This document shows, in pieces, positions 1-7,863 of a stretch of 39,400 nucleotides of DNA. Every line of letters begins with the position of its first letter. Positions within the stretch are counted from its first letter, which is position 1. The notes beneath the pieces are model-generated. The model saw only the letters and a list, made by a program, of their open reading frames with translations, did not search any database and was not told the DNA's origin. The stretch is from a virus, in the IMG/VR virus record IMGVR_UViG_3300028115_001651, positions 1 to 39,400 of that record; one strand, 5' to 3'. Both the position numbers and the translations under genes were made by a program.

Positions 1-1039
1 ACATTACTATATCTGGTGTAAATGTAAAAATAACTTTTGCTAATACGTCTACATCAAGTTCGTCTGCTAGTTTTTGAATACGTCCTACTTCAAATAAACC
101 AGGAAGTGTAAGTGTAAAATCCAAACGCATCTGTCTTCTGTGGGTTGCAATAGCACACCCTTTTTTGAAATTATCTACAAATTCGTCGTATTTTAAACCT
201 GTGCGAATATATTCTCCTATTGCACTAGTACCATCAATACTGGCGCAGATTTGCCAATCACGTATTTTTTGTAGTATATCTGAGTAAAGGTTAATGCCTT
301 TATAATCAATACGGCTTAGGTTTGTATTATATCTTGCATACAACCTAGGACCATCTCCTAATTCTACTATGCGTTTCATATATCTCCAGTGTTGTTCATA
401 CATCAGAGGCTCTCCGCCTACCCAATATATTTCTTCAATTCTATGTTCTTCTACTGCTTCACTGAACTCTTTTTCAATTTGTGTATCTTGAAAATGTGAA
501 ATCTCTTTACGCACTTCTGGACGCATCCAGTTGTTTTTTGGATTACTGTAATTAATCATGTTGTGGCTACGTTGTTCTGCTTCCCAACTCGAACTTAGCA
601 TGTCACCACAGGTACGGCATTTAAAGTTACAGAGGTTTGAAAATCTATAGTCCCAACTTATAGGCTTCATTGAGGTCCAACCAGTATCGTCAGTGGTAGA
701 CCATATTTCATCATAACGATGTTGAAACAAGTGCCAAAAGTAAGTTCTATATACATCAGTGTTTAATAATTTGTCTGTACAGACTTCACACTCACTAAGT
801 TTTTCGCCTGACATCATGCGTCTTCTCACACTACGCATGTGATCACTGTTCCAATGCTCTTCGAGTGTGGATGGATTGTAAGTTCCTGTGCCTGCATCAG
901 TGTCTATATACTGCTCAAAGCTCTGTGCCGGTTCTCTACTAGCACAACATAATCTACGTTCAGTTTGAGGTGATAGATAGGTATGTGTCCATGGAGCCAT
1001 ACACAAAGTTTCTGGCTTTGATGTTGGCTTGTTTACCAC
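1..1039 (-). CDS. Radical SAM enzyme with N-terminal twitch-like domain (3' end cut by window edge)
   Basis: The frame is open from a GTG at 1039..1037 to base 1, giving about 346 codons without a stop, so the C-terminus lies outside. The radical SAM cluster motif CNFKCRTC (Cys137, 141, 144) follows the phrase SWDYRFSNL, and GGEP follows in YWVGGEPLM. An N-terminal cysteine set precedes the core: CMAPW (Cys13), the pair Cys31-32, and CEVC (Cys84/87), the layout of an auxiliary-cluster twitch/SPASM-like region placed before the core. The GTG is the only plausible start that keeps Cys13: an in-frame TAG lies a short way upstream and the first ATG lies inside the CMAPW motif. It overlaps the stop of the nucleosidase gene, so translational coupling is likely. 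The substrate is unknown. It is closest in layout to the 401- and 427-aa paralogues further up the operon. Confidence 0.9.
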   Translation of the reverse strand, partial: MVNKPTSKPETLCMAPWTHTYLSPQTERRLCCASREPAQSFEQYIDTDAGTGTYNPSTLEEHWNSDHMRSVRRRMMSGEKLSECEVCTDKLLNTDVYRTYFWHLFQHRYDEIWSTTDDTGWTSMKPISWDYRFSNLCNFKCRTCGDMLSSSWEAEQRSHNMINYSNPKNNWMRPEVRKEISHFQDTQIEKEFSEAVEEHRIEEIYWVGGEPLMYEQHWRYMKRIVELGDGPRLYARYNTNLSRIDYKGINLYSDILQKIRDWQICASIDGTSAIGEYIRTGLKYDEFVDNFKKGCAIATHRRQMRLDFTLTLPGLFEVGRIQKLADELDVDVLAKVIFTFTPDIVM

Positions 1040-1596
1040 AGCTCTAATTGATCCTGTTGTGTTAACATACTTCTAAACAGATCTGCACCTTTGTGAACAT
1101 TAGCTTCCCATTCACGCCCTTGATCTTCACCGTCTGCATCACTGTCTGAGATATACTTGTAACAATCAAATGGAACTCCAAATTTTGCACAAACTTTTGC
1201 TAGTGCGTATGCTTCCATTTCGCAAACTTGATAGTTAATATGTGGAACACTAAAACTGTCTCCTGTGCCACACACGTATAAACTGTCGTGTTTGGTCTGA
1301 CATACTATCATTTGTTCTTCATCACCAGGTGAAACATACAGAGGCAGACCCAGTGGTGTACAATCCATATCACGTTCAATTACTGCACTTATACCGACTA
1401 GTTGACCTTTAAGTGCTTCGGTACCGCCAGCACTGCCATAGTTTATTATTCTTTCATATGCATGATCATTGTAAGCAAGTTCGGTTGTTAAGGCAATACT
1501 TGCATTAACTTTACCAACACCAGTCACGAGTTTTTTATAACCTGATGGTAGCTGCCCTGGCAGTTCTTCTTCTAGTGCTACTACAACCAATATCAT
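1033..1596 (-). CDS. MTA/SAH (5'-deoxyadenosine) nucleosidase-like protein, PNP/UDP phosphorylase superfamily
   Basis: A 187-aa soluble protein matching the landmarks of E. coli Pfs/MtnN as I remember it. ALEEEL at residues 7-12 corresponds to the AMEEEV strand with the catalytic base. VTGVGKVNAS (24-33) is the phosphate-loop equivalent, and INYGSAGG (51-58) is the purine-site turn. CEMEAYALAKVC (125-136) holds the ribose-binding Glu128, and ISDSDAD (149-155) holds the catalytic Asp151. It is shorter than the usual ~230 aa, mainly between GSAGG and EMEA. Family members cleave adenine from methylthioadenosine, S-adenosylhomocysteine and 5'-deoxyadenosine. It overlaps the upstream radical SAM gene by 4 bases, and the next radical SAM start lies within its stop region. 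A role in clearing 5'-deoxyadenosine made by those enzymes is therefore likely. Another nucleoside substrate, as in a phosphorylase, cannot be excluded. Confidence 0.87.
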   Translation of the reverse strand: MILVVVALEEELPGQLPSGYKKLVTGVGKVNASIALTTELAYNDHAYERIINYGSAGGTEALKGQLVGISAVIERDMDCTPLGLPLYVSPGDEEQMIVCQTKHDSLYVCGTGDSFSVPHINYQVCEMEAYALAKVCAKFGVPFDCYKYISDSDADGEDQGREWEANVHKGADLFRSMLTQQDQLELW

Positions 1597-2798
1597 GTTC
1601 TTGGTCCTTCATAATCTATTGCATTAGCTAGTTCTGGATGATGTGTACGTAAATCTTGACTTCTTCTTCGATCTACCTCTGCTACACTTTTGCGTAATTC
1701 TTCGCCGTCTAAACTGGTACCTGCTTGTATAAAATCTACTATGTTAACAAACTCTTTCATATGAAAATCAGATACTTGCGAGCTCATTAATCTATTAGAT
1801 ACTAGCTCTTTTGCACGTTCTGGTAGTGTGCTAACACTGTGATGGCGTGCTTCGTGCAACATGTTCCAGTACACAAAATCAAAATTACGTGTGTCGATCC
1901 AATTTGCCAAGCCTTCCAGATACATGACATTGAATACATTTACAGTTGAACAAACCTGAAGTTGGATGTTTGTATTTCTATCACGCATGGCTTCAAACTG
2001 ATCCATATTTGCGTTTACTTCGTCCCATATAGCATTAGCTCGTTGATATTCAAAACGTGGTCCAACATCGTCGATGCTGAAAGCAATTTCAACCAACTTA
2101 AAATGTTTCCATATTGATTCAGCATGTTTTGGAAACTGTGTTCCATTTGTATTATAGTGTATTTCTACGTTTGATGCAATGCCTCGATCAACCATTCTTT
2201 GCAATAAATCAAAATGTTCTTGAATCATAAATGGTTCACCACCAGTAAACTCTAAGTAACGTATTTGTTCCATAAGTTTATCTATTTCTGTCCAAAACTT
2301 TTGATTACGTCTTGGCCATGCTCCATCTTTTAACATTTTATAATGAAAACTATCTTTACCTTCAAAACTAACTTCTTCTGCGGCAAACGTGCTTGAACTC
2401 CAACTGCCACATATTCTACATTTTAAGTTACAAATGTTTCCGAGTTTAAAATCTATAAACACCAAAGGTTTTGCATCTTGAGTCCACTTAGTATCTGTGA
2501 CAATGTGTTTTAATCTGTCAATGGTGTGCATCCTTTTTGATGTTCGGCCACTGCGTTCTTCATTCCAACATTTACGACAAGTATCAGGTTGTTCACCATT
2601 AACAAACTGCTCACGTAGACGTTTCATGTATTCACTATTGTGTATTTCATCTAAGTCAGTGGTAAGCAAACTATATTTTTTTCCTGCGGTATCAGTTATT
2701 TCTTCTTCTGCTAGACAACACGGACGAACTGTGCCAATTGGCGAAGTCTCTAAACTTATCCATGGTAATACACAAAATTTTTCATGTGGTAACTTCAC
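1593..2798 (-). CDS. Radical SAM enzyme with N-terminal twitch-like domain (401 aa)
   Basis: The radical SAM 4Fe-4S motif is CNLKCRIC (Cys123, 127, 130), followed by the SAM-binding GGEP at 186-189 (EFTGGEPF). Ahead of the core lie CVLPW (Cys9), Cys27-28 in GTVRPCCLAEEE, and CRKC (Cys74/77), with the linker EIHNSEYMKRLREQ between them. That linker closely resembles the iw-s---k-lr region of SPASM/twitch modules, which normally sit C-terminal to the core. The reaction presumably begins with reductive cleavage of SAM to a 5'-deoxyadenosyl radical; the substrate is unknown. It starts inside the stop of the 427-aa paralogue (4-base overlap) and ends with a 4-base overlap on the nucleosidase gene. 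The three genes are thus a tightly coupled unit. Confidence 0.93.
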   Translation of the reverse strand: MKLPHEKFCVLPWISLETSPIGTVRPCCLAEEEITDTAGKKYSLLTTDLDEIHNSEYMKRLREQFVNGEQPDTCRKCWNEERSGRTSKRMHTIDRLKHIVTDTKWTQDAKPLVFIDFKLGNICNLKCRICGSWSSSTFAAEEVSFEGKDSFHYKMLKDGAWPRRNQKFWTEIDKLMEQIRYLEFTGGEPFMIQEHFDLLQRMVDRGIASNVEIHYNTNGTQFPKHAESIWKHFKLVEIAFSIDDVGPRFEYQRANAIWDEVNANMDQFEAMRDRNTNIQLQVCSTVNVFNVMYLEGLANWIDTRNFDFVYWNMLHEARHHSVSTLPERAKELVSNRLMSSQVSDFHMKEFVNIVDFIQAGTSLDGEELRKSVAEVDRRRSQDLRTHHPELANAIDYEGPRT

Positions 2799-4078
2799 TG
2801 TAATTCTTCCAGTTCTGGTATTATATCAAGTATATTTTCATTTCGAATGTCGTCGAGTTGACGTGTCTTTTGCCAAAACTTTTCTAATAGATGTGTGTTG
2901 TCTGTTTTAAGATACTGTAATGCACTTTCAAAACCAACAGTTGCTCTATTTAATTTGTCTTGTGGACGTAACCACGCAAGATGATCCTGATATGCAAGAT
3001 TGATCTTATCTTTGTATGCTTGCGGTGCAATATCAATTCTATAGTAATCAGGATCTTGTAATATATTAACATTTAGATCCTGTGCTTGAAGTAGTCCTTT
3101 ATCAACCCAGTCTCGATGAAATTCAGGTATGTGCAATGCATTCATAATGCTTAACGTTGGCGAAATATAAAAATCCACACGAGGACATATCTCTATCATC
3201 TTGCGTCTATTGTTTTCTACAACTTCCCATTTGGTTCCTTTGCGTATGTATTCTGCACGATCTCCCATTGCATCTAAACTAGCACCTACTGCTACACTTT
3301 CAAACTTTTTCCAGTAATCAAACACCAATCTATCTTTAAGTTGGACATGTGTAAAATTTGTATTATAAATTAGTCTGACATCAAAACGTCCACGTTTTTC
3401 TAATTCTTCTAGTATTACATAATGTTCATCCATCATGCAAGGCTCGCCACCAGCAAAGTAAATTTGTTCTACATAGTCAAGATGCTCCATCAACTGTTCC
3501 ATCATATCAGTTTTAAAACGTCCTGCATAGTTTAATACGTTGTTGTTTTTTGCCCATTCTGGACCAGCTAGTGCGACTTGATCTTTGTACCAACTACTTG
3601 AAAAGATGTGTCCACAACTCCTACAACTTAGGTTACACAAGTTTGAAAAACGTATATCCCAGTAGGTCATTTCAAAGTCCTTGTACTCACCGTCTGATGT
3701 GGTGTTTTGTGTTCGGTGTATATGGTGTCCGTGATGCTTGTTTGCACTTTGTCTACCACTAAAGAATCCTGATGCTTCTTGTTCATAGCATCTACCACAT
3801 GCGGCATTTTTAGTTTCTGTCAACATGTCTTGACGCAGTTTCTTCTGCTCTGGTGAATTCCAAATTTCAGTCATGGTGTTTGTCTTGCAGTTACCTACTT
3901 GCCCTACACCCATTTCAGCATGACAACAAGGATAGGCTTCGCCAGTTGGATAGGCATGCAAGTGAATCCATGGATACATACAAAATGTCTTACTCTCACT
4001 TAGGAGAAAACGTTCACGTTCTTCTAAGTCACTTAATTTTATTTTGATTGGATCACTGCTATTATAATCATAACTCAC
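2795..4078 (-). CDS. Radical SAM enzyme with N-terminal twitch-like domain (427 aa)
   Basis: The core motif CNLSCRSC lies at Cys148, 152, 155 and GGEP at 210-213 (YFAGGEPCM). The N-terminal region has CMYPW (Cys33), PTGEAYPCCHAEMGVG with Cys51-52, an extra Cys64, and CGRC (Cys94/97) followed by YEQEASGFFSGR. This is the fullest version of the N-terminal cysteine signature in the window, with a His-rich stretch (HHGHHIH, about 115-121) just after it. The segment DIRFSNLCNL is nearly the same as in the partial gene at the window edge. It overlaps the upstream paralogue by 11 bases and the downstream one by 4. The substrate is not readable from sequence. The class is near certain, the biological role is not. 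Confidence 0.93.
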   Translation of the reverse strand: MSYDYNSSDPIKIKLSDLEERERFLLSESKTFCMYPWIHLHAYPTGEAYPCCHAEMGVGQVGNCKTNTMTEIWNSPEQKKLRQDMLTETKNAACGRCYEQEASGFFSGRQSANKHHGHHIHRTQNTTSDGEYKDFEMTYWDIRFSNLCNLSCRSCGHIFSSSWYKDQVALAGPEWAKNNNVLNYAGRFKTDMMEQLMEHLDYVEQIYFAGGEPCMMDEHYVILEELEKRGRFDVRLIYNTNFTHVQLKDRLVFDYWKKFESVAVGASLDAMGDRAEYIRKGTKWEVVENNRRKMIEICPRVDFYISPTLSIMNALHIPEFHRDWVDKGLLQAQDLNVNILQDPDYYRIDIAPQAYKDKINLAYQDHLAWLRPQDKLNRATVGFESALQYLKTDNTHLLEKFWQKTRQLDDIRNENILDIIPELEELQ

Positions 4079-5462
4079 TAAACCACTCCTTCATACTAGG
4101 AAATGTTGTTAAAAAGTTTTTATTTCGACGTGTGTCGTATTGTGAGTAGAATTGTTTAAAATCATTATGTAGTTTTGGCATATCAAATGCATCACTGTGA
4201 GGGGTTTTTACAACGTCAAGATAATCAATTAATCTTTGAGTTTGATTTAGTTCATGTTCGTGTAATAATTCATTGTTGTAATTTTTATCATACCATTTCT
4301 GTAATCTATCTTTGTGAAATGTTCTAATCGAGTTTGGCAAAACCAATGGAGATTGAAAACTAGGAAAACGTAGTATGTTCAAAGTAAAATTAGGAAAATC
4401 TCTTCCATATTGTGCTTTAAATTTTAGTAGATAAGATAAAAATTCTGGTAATGTTTCTAAACAAAGTGCATTGATTGTACACATGTTGTGTAAACCACGT
4501 AACTTACCTGATCCAGCTAGTAAATGCATGTTCCTAGACCACACACTCCAATCTAAACCATCTCGAATGTATTCTGCATGATTTACCAAACTTTCATTGG
4601 AAGTGTAAATGTCCAGTGGTGCACTGTCTGCTCTGTCGAGCAGTTTTAAAATATCTGCACTTTCTAATCCAAGATTACTGTTTATTGCAATTCTTGTTTT
4701 ACTTGCTCCTTTGTTGTCTTTAAACCAATCTAACAATTTCCATAGATGTCCACTCATCATTGGTTCACCACCAGTTATACGTAATTCATCTAACGTTTTG
4801 TGTAAGTCACTATCCCACCATTTAAAAAACGCATCTATGTAAGGATTTGTTTCTGTGTATTTGTACAATTGTGAACTGTCATGTTCATGAGTAAAATGAT
4901 TGCGTCCATCGCTTTCTAAGTTTTTATATGCACCATTGTTTTTTATATCTTTTACCCATGTTGTACTAAACGCAGGATTACAATAACTACAGGCAAATTG
5001 ACATGTTCTGTCAAATGCTATTTCAAGTGTCTTTAGATTTACATCTTCTTGTGGTGATGCTGAGTGTGCTTGTTTAAGTTCGTCATCGGTATAAATTACA
5101 CTTTTATAGACTCGATCACTTATATTATTTCTATCAACATCTTCAATCTTCCAACAATATTCACAACCAGCAGGACGTTTGCCCTGTTGCATCATTTCTC
5201 GTTCTGCTTTTTTCTTAGGTGTGTTATGCAATGCTTTTGGATTTGCAATCACATCTTCAACACTTACTTTATGAGGAAGTGGATGATGACAACTTGTGGT
5301 CATACCTGAACCTAGCCAGATAGTTGCATTGTACCATTTTGCTCCACACATACTTGAACTAAGTGGATCAAGCACTCGTTTTTTATATTCAAGATCGGTT
5401 TCGTTACCTTGCTTAGGCAAATAAGTTCTCCATTTTATACTTTTGTTCAATGGCAAACTCAT
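4068..5462 (-). CDS. Radical SAM enzyme, long subtype, copy B of the duplicated pair (464 aa)
   Basis: The frame is open up to 5504, but I place the start at the ATG at 5462..5460 (MSLPLNKSIKW), with an AGG about 5 bases upstream. From this start the cysteines CGAKW (39), SCHHP (58) and CEYC (100/103) fall at the same residue numbers as in the 478-aa paralogue, which supports the choice. The core motif is CQFACSYC (Cys154, 158, 161) and GGEP lies at 231-234 (RITGGEPMM). Shared phrases with the 478-aa copy include ALHNT, NPY(I/V)(D/E)AF and GGEPMM. Unlike the shorter paralogues it has a single Cys, not a CC pair, in the first block, so the auxiliary site may differ. Even with the internal start it overlaps the preceding GT-like gene by about 50 bases, more than any other junction here. 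Substrate unknown. Confidence 0.91.
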   Translation of the reverse strand: MSLPLNKSIKWRTYLPKQGNETDLEYKKRVLDPLSSSMCGAKWYNATIWLGSGMTTSCHHPLPHKVSVEDVIANPKALHNTPKKKAEREMMQQGKRPAGCEYCWKIEDVDRNNISDRVYKSVIYTDDELKQAHSASPQEDVNLKTLEIAFDRTCQFACSYCNPAFSTTWVKDIKNNGAYKNLESDGRNHFTHEHDSSQLYKYTETNPYIDAFFKWWDSDLHKTLDELRITGGEPMMSGHLWKLLDWFKDNKGASKTRIAINSNLGLESADILKLLDRADSAPLDIYTSNESLVNHAEYIRDGLDWSVWSRNMHLLAGSGKLRGLHNMCTINALCLETLPEFLSYLLKFKAQYGRDFPNFTLNILRFPSFQSPLVLPNSIRTFHKDRLQKWYDKNYNNELLHEHELNQTQRLIDYLDVVKTPHSDAFDMPKLHNDFKQFYSQYDTRRNKNFLTTFPSMKEWFSEL

Positions 5463-6408
5463 CGAACCTAGTTTTATTATAACGCAAATCTGGCAACATG
5501 TCAAGGTACATTTCTTTAAGATCTTGTGTTTGTAACCACTCTATTAGATTGCATATGTTTTTGTGTATGTCGTCAATGTTGCAGTTTTCAAGATCGATAT
5601 GAGGCCAATAATGATTGAATGTTCGAAATCCTTGCTTTCGCAACAGCTTATAAACTTCTAATTGTCCGTTGATTACAAAAGGACGTAATCCAATTATTGG
5701 TTTGTAGGTTTTTTCTGTGATATAGGTCCACAAATGATCTTCAAAATCAGTTTCACTAACCACATTCAAAAAATGATTTTGCCAGTACTCAGGCCTTCCA
5801 AGACTATGAATATCATGGGGTATTCCAAAATCATCAGGCATACCCCAGTTGCCTTCTTTGTACTCTTCAATTGTTTCGCCTACATTTCGATCGTTGCCTA
5901 GTGTAACCACCCCCAGTTTGCTAAGTTTGCGATCATCTAACATTTGTACAAACTGTTTTCTATGATCTCTAGGTTTGCGATTGTAGTTGATAAAAATGTA
6001 TTGGGGATTGTTAAACAGTAAATCGCTATCTTTGTAATTAGGAAAATAGTTGCCAATAACTGTGCTAAAGAAGTTAAAATGGTAATCTGTATCAAAGTGT
6101 CCCAACAAATAAATGTTTTCAGCACCAGTGGCTTTAATAAATTGGTCAGTTTCTTGTTTGTTAAAGAAGCAAGGGTCTTCACTGGCAAGTAAAAATAAAT
6201 TATCTATACTACAGTATTGGCAGTATTCCATAAATTTATCATATTCGTTGTTATTTTTGAACTGTGGACCAAACCAAGTCATGTTAATTAGTACATTTTT
6301 CTTGTCTTTGAAATTTTTTTCAATTTGCTCAGAGATATCATGCATCAAGGCTATTTGATGCTTGTGCCATTGACTACCCCCAGAAAATGTACTTCCAAAT
6401 GTTCTCAT
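5413..6408 (-). CDS. Glycosyltransferase-like protein, copy B of the duplicated pair (331 aa)
   Basis: No signal peptide or membrane segment is visible. The protein shares a C-terminal block with the 317-aa protein upstream: TEKTYKPIIGLRPF at about residue 229, then LRKQGFRTFNHYWP. A central stretch, IFINYNRKPRDHRKQF (about residues 140-155), looks like the start of a nucleotide-sugar-binding half. The E-K-T---PI-----PF pattern followed by an aromatic-rich GF-TF segment reminds me of the donor-site end of GT-B or GT10-type glycosyltransferases, and of uncharacterised proteins common in marine phages. This is resemblance, not proof. It lies 18 bases after the 478-aa radical SAM stop and overlaps the next radical SAM gene by about 50 bases. 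No good Shine-Dalgarno precedes its ATG, so its translation may rely on coupling. Any alternative function remains open. Confidence 0.55.
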   Translation of the reverse strand: MRTFGSTFSGGSQWHKHQIALMHDISEQIEKNFKDKKNVLINMTWFGPQFKNNNEYDKFMEYCQYCSIDNLFLLASEDPCFFNKQETDQFIKATGAENIYLLGHFDTDYHFNFFSTVIGNYFPNYKDSDLLFNNPQYIFINYNRKPRDHRKQFVQMLDDRKLSKLGVVTLGNDRNVGETIEEYKEGNWGMPDDFGIPHDIHSLGRPEYWQNHFLNVVSETDFEDHLWTYITEKTYKPIIGLRPFVINGQLEVYKLLRKQGFRTFNHYWPHIDLENCNIDDIHKNICNLIEWLQTQDLKEMYLDMLPDLRYNKTRFDEFAIEQKYKMENLFA

Positions 6409-6426
6409 ATGTATAATTATGGATAG

Positions 6427-7863
6427 CTACTTGTGAGCCAAATATTTACACTCGGCCCACCAGTCTTTCATTTCAGGAAATGTTTTAAGGAAGTCTGTGC
6501 CTCTGCGTCTGTCGTGTTCATTGAAAAATCTGTAAAAGTCTGCTTTATTGCGTCGTATATATTCTGGATCTAGTTTTTGCCCGTTACGCATCCAGGCAAT
6601 ATCTCTGTCAAGCCTTGCAACCTCATAGTCTTTAAAACCTTTGAAACGTGTTTCTTCTGTTTCTAAATTTCCGTTCATCCAAGACTTGATAACTTCCAAC
6701 TCGTGTACATAACTTTCTGGCAATATTTGTAAACTTTGCCAAGTTGGTGTACGTAGCACTGGTGTATCAAACCAAACACGTTGATAGGTGTTACTGTAGA
6801 TTTGACGTAATCCAAGTATTGCGGTGAACAACTTTTGTAATGTGGTAATACTCAGATTGTTCATTGTTACAATAAAAGTTATGCTATTTCGTTCTGGAAT
6901 ATCACTTAAAAATTGATTTACTCTATCCCAAAGCAATTCGAAGTTTAACCCATGACGCATGTATTCAGCAGGTTCAAACATTCCATCAAGACTTACGTAT
7001 TGCATAAAATGTTCTAACTTGTAAGGTTTCTCACATAGCATTGTTACATAGCCTTTGTAACGTTGCCAAAGTTTTTCTTCTACACTAAAGTTGCTTGTTG
7101 TACTAAGATGTAGTTTGCTTGATGGATTTTGCAACACATGATCAAATACTCGATATGTATTACGATCCATCATTGGTTCTCCGCCAGTCATGCGAAAATG
7201 TTCTAGTTCAGGATACAGTGTTGGCCACCACTGCCAGAACGCTTCAACATATGGATTGTGTTCTCGTGCTGGTATTGGTCTGCGTTCACCTACAAAATGA
7301 CTTGGATCATTGTGTGGTGTTGATGTAGGCCATGCACCTTCACGTTCTGTTTCAGCCATCCATGTTGAACTATACTGTGGAGAACAATAACTGCAACTTA
7401 GATTACATGCACTATTAAAATCTACTTCTACATAACTTGGTGTAATATCTTGATCCCAAGGAGCATTTTTGATCTTTTCAAAGTCCTTGATTGCCCAAGG
7501 TTCACCTGAACGATAGTGTCTATCACTGAGTTTTCCATTGTCTTCCATTGCCCAACAGTAACTACACTCAGGGGGTCTAGTGCCTTCCAACATCAACTTA
7601 CGTTGTTGTTTTTTGTGTTCTGTGTTGTGCAATGCACTAGGATTAGACTTAATTGATTCTGCATCTGCTCTATGTAACGGAGGATGGTAACAACTATTGT
7701 TCATTCCCGTTGTTAAGTGCAAACTTAATTGTTTCCATTTTGCTAAACAGAAACTTGGACTCACAGTGTCTAACTTTTGTTGGGCACGTTCAGCATCAGA
7801 CAGAAAATTGCTTTTAAAATTCTCATCAACACTGTCACCTTTATTTTGTTTAGTATCTGTCAT
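6427..7863 (-). CDS. Radical SAM enzyme, long subtype, copy A of the duplicated pair (478 aa)
   Basis: The core motif CNLSCSYC lies at Cys153, 157, 160 and GGEP at 227-230 (RMTGGEPMM). The N-terminal block has CLAKW (Cys39), SCYHPPLH (Cys58), the helix-forming ALHNTEHKKQQRKLM, and CSYC (Cys100/103) then WAMEDNGKLSDR. This is the layout of the other four radical SAM proteins but with single cysteines where three of them have CC. It resembles the 464-aa paralogue along its whole length, pointing to duplication followed by divergence. It starts inside the end of the 317-aa GT-like gene (14-base overlap) and is followed after 18 bases by the second GT-like gene. It should generate a 5'-deoxyadenosyl radical; the acceptor is unknown, with a sugar, lipid or peptide all possible. 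Confidence 0.93.
   Translation of the reverse strand: MTDTKQNKGDSVDENFKSNFLSDAERAQQKLDTVSPSFCLAKWKQLSLHLTTGMNNSCYHPPLHRADAESIKSNPSALHNTEHKKQQRKLMLEGTRPPECSYCWAMEDNGKLSDRHYRSGEPWAIKDFEKIKNAPWDQDITPSYVEVDFNSACNLSCSYCSPQYSSTWMAETEREGAWPTSTPHNDPSHFVGERRPIPAREHNPYVEAFWQWWPTLYPELEHFRMTGGEPMMDRNTYRVFDHVLQNPSSKLHLSTTSNFSVEEKLWQRYKGYVTMLCEKPYKLEHFMQYVSLDGMFEPAEYMRHGLNFELLWDRVNQFLSDIPERNSITFIVTMNNLSITTLQKLFTAILGLRQIYSNTYQRVWFDTPVLRTPTWQSLQILPESYVHELEVIKSWMNGNLETEETRFKGFKDYEVARLDRDIAWMRNGQKLDPEYIRRNKADFYRFFNEHDRRRGTDFLKTFPEMKDWWAECKYLAHK

Noticed and set aside
5463-5504. Upstream start of the 464-aa radical SAM gene adding 14 residues
   Set aside because: It would deepen the overlap with the GT-like gene, has no ribosome binding site, and breaks the exact match of cysteine positions with the 478-aa paralogue.
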